From the NCBI GenBank assembly GCA_023436395.1, contig JAEZJJ010000112.1, positions 1 to 40,655 on the forward strand: 40,655 bases of DNA, in the 5' to 3' direction. Shown piece by piece: positions 25,108 through 31,277 of this stretch; positions within the stretch are counted from its first letter, which is position 1, and each line of letters starts with the position of its first letter. A program made the translations under genes and the position numbers. Under the pieces are notes generated by a model, which worked only from the letters and a program-made list of their open reading frames with translations, ran no database searches and had not been told where the DNA came from. Origin of the DNA: Bacillota bacterium. GTDB taxonomy: Bacteria > Bacillota > Clostridia > Lachnospirales > Cellulosilyticaceae.

Positions 25108-26211
25108 ATGCATGAAAACTATATGAGTTATGCATTAGAGTTAGCAAAAAAAGGTAGAGGAAAAGTGAACCCAAATCCTTTAGTGGGAGCAGTCTTAATT
25201 AAGGAAGGAAAGATAATAGGTGAGGGATACCATGAAGCCTATGGTGGTGCCCATGCAGAAATCAATGCTATAAAAAATGCTTCAGAAAAAATTGAAGGAG
25301 CTACCTTGTATGTTACGTTAGAACCTTGTAATCATTATGGAAAAACACCACCTTGTACAGAAGCAATCATTCAAAGTAAAATTACGCGGGTAGTTGTTGG
25401 TATAAGAGATCCTAATCCCTTAGTAGCAGGGAGTGGTATCAAGAGACTTGAGGAGGCTGGCATTGAAGTGATAGTAGGAATTCTTGAGGATGAATGCCGT
25501 AAGCTTAATGAAATATTTATCAAGTATATTACTAAACAAGAACCCTTTGTTTTATTAAAAGCGGCTATGACATTAGATGGGAAAATTGCTACAGTAGCGG
25601 GTCAGTCAAAATGGATTACGAGTGAAGCATCGAGAGAAACTGCTCACCAACTAAGAAATGCTTATTCAGGTATTATGGTAGGGATAGAAACAGTTATTAA
25701 AGATAATCCCCTATTGACTTGCCGGATTAAGAATGGAAGAAGTCCCGTCATTATTGTCCTAGACAGTACTCTAAGGATACCCATGAATTCTAAAATAATA
25801 GGGGGTACCAGCAAGGTAATAATTGTAGCAGTCAAAGAAATAGAAAAATTGGTGGTGGATAAAGTAAATAAGTTAGAAGCACTTGGTGTGCAGGTAATAT
25901 TTGTAGAAGCTTACAACCATCGAGTTGATTTAAAGAAATTGATAATTCAACTTGGTAAATTGGGAATAGATAGTATTTTAATTGAAGGTGGAGCAGAAGT
26001 AAATGCAAGTGCATTAGAAGCTGGCATAGTAGATAAGATACAGTTTTGTATAGCTCCGAATATAATAGGTGGAGGTCAAGCCAAGACACCTGTTGAAGGT
26101 AGGGGAATTGCTCATCTGGAAGAAGCTATAAAGGTCAAAGATATACAAATACAACGGATAGGAGAAGATATATTGATAGAGGGATATATTATACAGAAGA
26201 GGGGTGATTAA
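25108..26211 (+). CDS. ribD: Bifunctional riboflavin deaminase/reductase RibD
   Basis: A 367-residue bifunctional enzyme: diaminohydroxyphosphoribosylaminopyrimidine deaminase, then 5-amino-6-(5-phosphoribosylamino)uracil reductase. The N-terminal deaminase (about 1-145) has the zinc site His49 and Glu51 (GGAHAEINAI), Cys74 (LEPCNHYGKTPP) and Cys83. The reductase domain starts near 150 (LLKAAMTLDGKIAT, GQSKWITSEASR) and runs to LIEGGAEVNASAL and PNIIGGG. AGGGGGG lies just upstream of ATG 25108. It is the first gene of the FMN-controlled operon, and ribE follows with 1 nt between the stop and its ATG. Confidence 0.97.
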   Translation: MHENYMSYALELAKKGRGKVNPNPLVGAVLIKEGKIIGEGYHEAYGGAHAEINAIKNASEKIEGATLYVTLEPCNHYGKTPPCTEAIIQSKITRVVVGIRDPNPLVAGSGIKRLEEAGIEVIVGILEDECRKLNEIFIKYITKQEPFVLLKAAMTLDGKIATVAGQSKWITSEASRETAHQLRNAYSGIMVGIETVIKDNPLLTCRIKNGRSPVIIVLDSTLRIPMNSKIIGGTSKVIIVAVKEIEKLVVDKVNKLEALGVQVIFVEAYNHRVDLKKLIIQLGKLGIDSILIEGGAEVNASALEAGIVDKIQFCIAPNIIGGGQAKTPVEGRGIAHLEEAIKVKDIQIQRIGEDILIEGYIIQKRGD

Positions 26212-26212
26212 A

Positions 26213-26863
26213 ATGTTTACAGGCATTGTAGAAGAAATCGGACAGGTGGTATCGATTCAAAACACAGAGAAATTTTCAACAATCAAAATTAATGCTGTGA
26301 AAGTATTGGAACAAAGCCAAATAGGGGACAGCATTGCTACTAATGGGGTATGTCTTACGATTACGAATATGACCGAGAGCAGTTTTGAAGCAGATATTAT
26401 GGCAGAAACTTTAGGGAAAAGCAACCTAGGAAGGCTGAGGATAGGGACGTTTGTAAACTTAGAAAGAGCAGTACGTTTAAATAGCAGATTGGGAGGGCAT
26501 CTGGTAAGTGGGCATATTGATGGCGTTGGTGAAATATTAAGTAGTACTAAAGAAGCAGCAGCAACCTGGATTACTATTAAGGCACCAGCAGAAATACTAA
26601 GATATGTGGTTTTTAAGGGAAGTATTGCTATTGATGGTATTAGTTTAACTGTAGCCGATGTAATGAAAGATTCCTTTAAGGTATGTGTTATACCTCATAC
26701 AAAAAATGAAACGACTTTATTAATGAAGGGTGTAATGGAGCTAGTCAATATAGAAGTAGATATGATTGGAAAGTATGTTGAAAAATTATTAGGACTAACA
26801 CAAGGGGTTCATAAAGAAAACAAGGTGGATGAAGAGTTTTTAAAAAAACATGGATTTATATAA
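26213..26863 (+). CDS. ribE: Riboflavin synthase alpha subunit RibE
   Basis: A 216-residue riboflavin synthase, which dismutates two 6,7-dimethyl-8-ribityllumazine molecules to riboflavin. ATG 26213 gives the canonical MFTGIVEEIG start; the GTG at 26204 lies inside ribD. Two lumazine-binding repeats are visible: about 1-95 (GVCLTI, ADIMAETL, NLERAVRLNSRLGGHLVSGHID) and about 98-200 (GSIAIDGISLTV, VIPHTKNETTL). Length is normal. Homotrimer in the cytoplasm. Confidence 0.97.
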   Translation: MFTGIVEEIGQVVSIQNTEKFSTIKINAVKVLEQSQIGDSIATNGVCLTITNMTESSFEADIMAETLGKSNLGRLRIGTFVNLERAVRLNSRLGGHLVSGHIDGVGEILSSTKEAAATWITIKAPAEILRYVVFKGSIAIDGISLTVADVMKDSFKVCVIPHTKNETTLLMKGVMELVNIEVDMIGKYVEKLLGLTQGVHKENKVDEEFLKKHGFI

Positions 26864-26879
26864 AGAATGGGGGAGAAAA

Positions 26880-28076
26880 ATGTTTTGTGAAATGGAAGAA
26901 GCAATTAAAGCGATTCAAAAGGGAGAGATGATCATTGTCATAGATGATGAAGGAAGAGAAAATGAGGGAGACTTACTGATGGCTGCTGAAAAGGTAACAG
27001 GCGAAGCTATTAATTTCATGGCTAAATATGGAAGAGGTCTCATTTGTATGCCTATTGAAGAAGCATATGCTAGTGCTCTACAGCTTTTACCTATGGTAGA
27101 TAAGAATACAGACCATTATGGTACGGCTTTTACTGTTTCTATAGATCATAGAACAACAACAACGGGGATTTCAGCATTTGAAAGAGCCTTAACTATTCAA
27201 AAGGTTTTAGAAGAAAGTGTAGCAGGAGATTTTAAAAGGCCAGGGCATGTTTTTCCGCTTATAGCCAAAAAAGGAGGAGTACTCAAAAGAGCAGGACATA
27301 CTGAGGCAGCAGTTGATTTAGCCAGACTGGCAGGACTAAAACCTGCAGGTGTTATCTGTGAAGTAATGAAAGAAGATGGAACCATGGCAAGAACATCTGA
27401 TCTTATAGATTTTGCTAAAGCTCATGAGCTTAAAATCATAACTATAGCAGATCTTATTACTTATAGGAAGAAAAAGGAAGAGTGTATTGAGTTAGTAACT
27501 CAGGCTAAGATGCCTACCAGATATGGTGATTTTACTATGTATGGTTTTGTCAACATATTGAGTGGAGAACATCATGTTGCATTGGTTAAAGGAGAAATAA
27601 ATGAATCAGAGCCTATACTGGTACGGATTCATTCAGAATGCTTAACAGGAGATGCATTAGGTTCTAAGAGATGTGACTGTGGTGAGCAGTATGATGCAGC
27701 TATGAAAGAAATTGCTAAGGCAGGTAGTGGCATCTTAGTATATATGAGGCAGGAAGGAAGAGGAATTGGCCTTATTAATAAGATAAAAGCTTATGCTTTG
27801 CAAGACTTAGGTTATGATACAGTAGAGGCCAATATTATGCTGGGCTTCTCAGAAGATATGAGAAATTATCATGAGAGTACACAAATTCTTAAGCTATTAG
27901 GCGCAAAAAGGATTAGATTAATGACCAATAATCCAAGAAAAATACAAGGACTAGAAGAAGGTGGGATAGAAATTACTGAGAGAGTACCTATCCAAATGAA
28001 TCACAATGAAAAGAATGCTTTTTATTTAAAAACGAAACAGGAGAAACTAGGACATTTATTAAATAAATCTTGCTAA
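26880..28076 (+). CDS. ribBA: Bifunctional DHBP synthase / GTP cyclohydrolase II RibBA
   Basis: A 398-residue fusion that supplies both precursors of riboflavin. GGGGGAG upstream fixes ATG 26880; the earlier in-frame ATG at 26850 overlaps ribE and has no site. The N-terminal dihydroxybutanone-phosphate synthase (about 1-200) shows IVIDDEGRENEGDL, DHRTTTTGISA and GHTEAAVDLARLAG. The C-terminal GTP cyclohydrolase II shows the zinc site HSECLTGDALGSKRCDCG and catalytic MRQEGRGIGLINKIKAY. Both sets of catalytic residues look intact. Confidence 0.97.
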   Translation: MFCEMEEAIKAIQKGEMIIVIDDEGRENEGDLLMAAEKVTGEAINFMAKYGRGLICMPIEEAYASALQLLPMVDKNTDHYGTAFTVSIDHRTTTTGISAFERALTIQKVLEESVAGDFKRPGHVFPLIAKKGGVLKRAGHTEAAVDLARLAGLKPAGVICEVMKEDGTMARTSDLIDFAKAHELKIITIADLITYRKKKEECIELVTQAKMPTRYGDFTMYGFVNILSGEHHVALVKGEINESEPILVRIHSECLTGDALGSKRCDCGEQYDAAMKEIAKAGSGILVYMRQEGRGIGLINKIKAYALQDLGYDTVEANIMLGFSEDMRNYHESTQILKLLGAKRIRLMTNNPRKIQGLEEGGIEITERVPIQMNHNEKNAFYLKTKQEKLGHLLNKSC

Positions 28077-28101
28077 TAAATGAAAATGGGAGGAAATGAA
28101 A

Positions 28102-28578
28102 ATGAAAGTATTTGAAGGAAATTTAGTCGCGAAGGAATTGAAAATAGGGATAGTGGCAGGAAGGTTTAATGAATTTATTGTTTCAAAGCTAGTAGGTGGG
28201 GCAATAGATGGGCTAAAAAGGCATGGAGTAGCATCTGAAAAAATAGAAATTGCTTATGTACCAGGTGCTTTTGAAATACCACTAATGGCGATGAAAATGG
28301 CAAAAAGTGACAAATACGATGCAGTCATATGTTTAGGAGCAGTTATAAAAGGCTCCACACCACATTTTGATTATGTTTGTGCAGAAACCTCAAAAGGAAT
28401 CGCTAGTGTTTCTATGCAGACGGAAAAACCGGTTATTTTTGGTATTTTAACAACAGACACCATTGAACAAGCCATTGAAAGAGCAGGAACAAAAGCAGGC
28501 AATAAAGGATATGACGCCGCGGTAACAGCTATTGAAATGGTAAATTTACTTAATTCATTTGATTCAAGCGAGTACTAA
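28102..28578 (+). CDS. ribH: 6,7-dimethyl-8-ribityllumazine synthase RibH
   Basis: A 158-residue lumazine synthase that joins the two RibBA- and RibD-derived precursors. ATG 28102 (MKVFEGN) is 8 nt from GGGAGG, while the ATG at 28096 is only 2 nt away. Motifs are GRFNEFIVSKLVGGAIDG, VPGAFEIPLMA, CLGAVIKGSTPHFDYVC with the catalytic His, and FGILTTDTIEQAIERAG. It is the last gene of the operon; no clear terminator follows. Confidence 0.96.
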   Translation: MKVFEGNLVAKELKIGIVAGRFNEFIVSKLVGGAIDGLKRHGVASEKIEIAYVPGAFEIPLMAMKMAKSDKYDAVICLGAVIKGSTPHFDYVCAETSKGIASVSMQTEKPVIFGILTTDTIEQAIERAGTKAGNKGYDAAVTAIEMVNLLNSFDSSEY

Positions 28579-28592
28579 AATAAATTAAGTCT

Positions 28593-28724
28593 TTACATCC
28601 TATCTGTTATAGTTTTAGCAGAATTCGCAGTAAAGCCGCTATTATCATATTTTAATTCGATTAGCGTACCATCATTAGTAAGCGAAGCTTTGTCAACATA
28701 GTAGGTTGAAAAATAAGCTTGATT
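28593..28724 (-). pseudogene. C-terminal remnant of an unknown protein
   Basis: On the minus strand an open stretch of 43 codons ending in TAA reads NQAYFSTYYVDKASLTND, then GTLIELKYDNSGFTANSAKT, then ITDRM. It has a protein-like composition but no start codon or ribosome binding site, and a stop lies directly upstream. It resembles the tail of an extracellular strand-rich protein. I do not recognise the family. Confidence 0.4.
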
Positions 28725-28768
28725 TTATGTGCATTAGAAAAATTTGAATTTTCCTAAGGGATTTAAGT

Positions 28769-28797
28769 AATATAGCACTAAGACCTGGAGCATTTTC
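28769..28797 (+). repeat. Short copy of the 3' end of the MacB-core gene
   Basis: TAGCACTAAGACCTGGA, one mismatch, CATTTTC, one mismatch, AA: this matches 24305-24331 inside the MacB-core-like gene at all but two positions (Ser-Thr-Lys-Thr-Trp codons). The rest of the 513-nt gap after ribH holds the minus-strand remnant and AT-rich DNA. Confidence 0.6.
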
Positions 28798-28848
28798 TAA
28801 TATATTTATCCATATATCAGATAATAATTTTAATTAATAATAAAAATA

Positions 28849-28882
28849 TTGAAAATATTACAAAAAATGTGTATAATACAAT
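28849..28882 (+). promoter_or_regulatory. Overlapping sigma-A-like and sigma-E-like promoter
   Basis: Sigma-A reading: TTGAAA (28849-28854), 17 nt, TATAAT (28872-28877). The same DNA also fits the mother-cell sigma-E consensus: ATATT (28855-28859), 15 nt, AATACAAT (28875-28882), against known ATA-N16-18-cATACAnT. It leaves a leader of about 200 nt before the first tail-collar gene. Confidence 0.55.
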
Positions 28883-29091
28883 GTAATTACAGTATCTTTT
28901 TAGCCGTACTGATATAAGATATTATGGTCATAAAATTGATATCTATCACAATATCAACTTCATATCGTTTAGTAGAAATAATACTACATTTAGAGCAACT
29001 TGCTTATAATTTGATGACTAAAGAAGACTTTTAGGTTGAGACTTATTTAAAAAAGTGTATGTATTTTTAAAAATAAGAGGAGGTAATTGTC

Positions 29092-29334
29092 ATGGATTAT
29101 TATTTAGGAGGAATTATTCTTCTACCCTACGATTATTCACCAATGTATTGGATGGCGTGTGAAGGCCAAATGCTTCAAGTGTTACAAAATCAAGCTCTTT
29201 TTTCGTTAATTGGAAACAAATATGGTGGTAATGGAACGACAACCTTTGCTTTGCCAGATCTCAGAAATGCTTCACCACTACCCAATATGAGATATTGTAT
29301 AGCAACTGTAGGTCTTTACCCACCTAGAGATTAG
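29092..29334 (+). CDS. Stand-alone mini tail-collar protein 1
   Basis: An 80-residue protein made almost entirely of a phage Tail_Collar-type domain: GGIILLPYDYSPMYWMACEGQ, then ALFSLIGNKYGGNGTTTFALPDLR. It finishes with RYCIATVGLYPPR, the ending usually found in much longer microcystin-dependent (MdpB-like) proteins. The middle section of those proteins, nearly 90 residues, is missing. There is no signal peptide. GAGGAGG lies upstream of ATG 29092. A paralogue follows 104 nt downstream with no terminator between. No phage genes are nearby, so a host surface or coat role is more likely than a prophage remnant. Confidence 0.85.
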   Translation: MDYYLGGIILLPYDYSPMYWMACEGQMLQVLQNQALFSLIGNKYGGNGTTTFALPDLRNASPLPNMRYCIATVGLYPPRD

Positions 29335-29438
29335 TCATATTGAAATATTTAAAGCCATACAGAAGAAATTTTAACCATTCGAAGTTAATTATTTAAGTAA
29401 AAAAACCTAATGAAAATAAAAATTAAAGAGGTGGGATT

Positions 29439-29684
29439 ATGGATTATTATATAGGTGGAATTGCACTTTTTCCCTATAACTTTGTACCAATGGATTGGAT
29501 GGCTTGCGAAGGGCAAATCTTAACCATTGCACATCATGAGGCTTTATATTCATTAATTAGAAATACATATGGTGGGAGTTCAGCACAGGGTACATTTGCA
29601 TTGCCAAATTTGAGAGGCGCAGAGCCATTGCCTAATATGAGGTACTTTATTGCTATAAATGGGCTTTACCCACAAAGACAATAA
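29439..29684 (+). CDS. Stand-alone mini tail-collar protein 2
   Basis: An 81-residue paralogue of the preceding protein with the same layout: GGIALFPYNFVPMDWMACEGQ, ALYSLIRNTYGGSSAQGTFALPNLR and RYFIAINGLYPQR. About 55-60% of residues agree by eye. AGAGGTGGG precedes ATG 29439. No signal peptide or membrane segment. It lies between its paralogue and a discoidin-domain gene; with no terminators between them, the three are probably one operon. Confidence 0.85.
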   Translation: MDYYIGGIALFPYNFVPMDWMACEGQILTIAHHEALYSLIRNTYGGSSAQGTFALPNLRGAEPLPNMRYFIAINGLYPQRQ

Positions 29685-29771
29685 TTGCCTATTAAGCATT
29701 AATAACATTTATCTTCAAGATCAATTATCAAAATAGGAAAAGTACATTGATAGAGAAAGGATGGAAAGAAT

Positions 29772-31091
29772 ATGGCAGATCCTAATATTGCTTTAAATAA
29801 ATTGGCTGGAGGAAGTGGTTACGTATTACCTTATTCACCTTCAAGAGCCGTTGACGGTACATTACAGCCTACAAGCAGATGGTTATGTGATACCGTTCCA
29901 GCTTATATGACTGTTGATTTAGGTTCCACATTTGTTATTACGAGATGGACTGTAAGACATATGGGTACGGCAGGCTGGGTATCTCCTGACTATAATATGT
30001 GCGATTATTCGCTTCAGGGAAGTAATAATAATGTAGACTGGAAAACAATAGACTTTGTTATGGACAATACAGTAGATATAACCTCAAGAAGCATAGAATG
30101 TGCTTATAGATATGTAAAGTTAAATGTAACCAGAGGTCTAAGAGTAAATCCTCAATATGCTTCTCTTATGGAGCTTGAAATTAATGGACATCCACCTAAT
30201 ACAAACCTATCATCATTAGCTATTAGCAGTAGTTCACTGGTGCCGTCATTTAATCCTACTATTATAGATTATACGAGTGCAAATGTCCCCTATAGTACAT
30301 CAAGTATTACTGTTTCTGCAGTGGCAGCAGATCCTACCTCCACTATAATAGTGAATGGCACAGTAATGACAGGAGGACAGAGTACAGTCAATCTAAATGT
30401 TGGGACCAATACCATAAATGTATTGGTAAAGGCATTAGATGGTGTGACTACGAAGAATTATACCATTAAAGTAGAAAGAGAACAGGGAGCTATCCTAAGT
30501 AATCTAGCAATCAGTAGTGGAGCACTTAATCCAACCTTTTCAAGCGATCATTTAAATTATACCACCCCAAATGTGGTCTATGATACGAAGAGTGTGACAG
30601 TTACACCTACTACAAACATTTCTGGCTGCGCAATAAAGGTAAATGGAAATACTGTAACTAGCAATCAACCCTCAACAGTCAATCTGAATGTAGGTATCAA
30701 TACGATAAAGATTGCTGTCACAAATGGTGCTGCTTCACAAACGTATACCATAACAGTAGTAAGAGAGAACAGTCTGTATATAGATGGAGTTAAATTGGTA
30801 TACACTGGAAATAGATTTACATATAGTGATACTATTGATATGAATCAAACAACACTTAGCTATACTGCAGTAGTAAGTTCAAAAGCTAGCAGTGTTATTA
30901 TGACGCCAATGGCTGAAGATAATGGGGCATCAATTACAATAACGAGTAATGGTAGTAGTCAAACTATGGCAAGTGGTGTAGCTTCCTCTGCTATTTCTCT
31001 GCCAGATGCAGTTAACACCATCTCTTTGGTAGTTTCAAAATCAGGAGCTATAGGGACTAAAAATTATACACTAAGTATAAACAGGAATTAA
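29772..31091 (+). CDS. Discoidin (F5/8 type C) plus three cadherin-like beta-sandwich domains
   Basis: A 439-residue modular binding protein. The N-terminal 140 residues resemble an F5/8 type C (discoidin) carbohydrate-binding domain (NIALNKLAGGSGYVLPYSPS, RAVDGT, SRWLC, YMTVDLGS, RYVKLNV). From about 145 come three cadherin-like beta-sandwich repeats of about 90 residues: LSSLAISSSSLVPSFNP...TKNYTIKVERE, LSNLAISSGALNPTFSS...TYTITVVRE and YIDGVKLVY...KNYTLSINRN. There is no signal peptide, although such domains normally act outside the cell. AAAGGATGG precedes ATG 29772. Release by mother-cell lysis, as for spore-surface proteins, would explain the missing signal; this is inference. A terminator follows at 31115. 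Confidence 0.82.
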   Translation: MADPNIALNKLAGGSGYVLPYSPSRAVDGTLQPTSRWLCDTVPAYMTVDLGSTFVITRWTVRHMGTAGWVSPDYNMCDYSLQGSNNNVDWKTIDFVMDNTVDITSRSIECAYRYVKLNVTRGLRVNPQYASLMELEINGHPPNTNLSSLAISSSSLVPSFNPTIIDYTSANVPYSTSSITVSAVAADPTSTIIVNGTVMTGGQSTVNLNVGTNTINVLVKALDGVTTKNYTIKVEREQGAILSNLAISSGALNPTFSSDHLNYTTPNVVYDTKSVTVTPTTNISGCAIKVNGNTVTSNQPSTVNLNVGINTIKIAVTNGAASQTYTITVVRENSLYIDGVKLVYTGNRFTYSDTIDMNQTTLSYTAVVSSKASSVIMTPMAEDNGASITITSNGSSQTMASGVASSAISLPDAVNTISLVVSKSGAIGTKNYTLSINRN

Positions 31092-31114
31092 TTTATAAAT
31101 TGCTTCTAAAATTA

Positions 31115-31162
31115 ATATCTAAGCATATTGAAGACTTGATTTAATGTGCTTAGATATTTTAT
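31115..31162 (+). terminator. Intrinsic terminator after discoidin gene
   Basis: ATATCTAAGCATATT (31115-31129) pairs with AATGTGCTTAGATAT (31143-31157) with one G-T pair, followed by TTTTAT. Confidence 0.8.
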
Positions 31163-31277
31163 GTTCATCATGAAAAGATATAACATTAAGTAGTAGTATA
31201 TTTGGGGGACTTTTTTAATATAATCAATCGGTAGATGAAAATAACTTGGCAAACTATAGAGAAAAGGGAGGATTTAA

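Noticed and set aside
24910..25113. Minus-strand open frame of 67 codons across the riboflavin leader
   Set aside because: It overlaps two terminator hairpins and has no ribosome binding site; it is a by-product of the leader sequence.
29092..31091. Prophage tail module, suggested by the Tail_Collar domains
   Set aside because: No capsid, terminase, tail, lysis or integrase genes are nearby, and the two proteins are minimal stand-alone versions.
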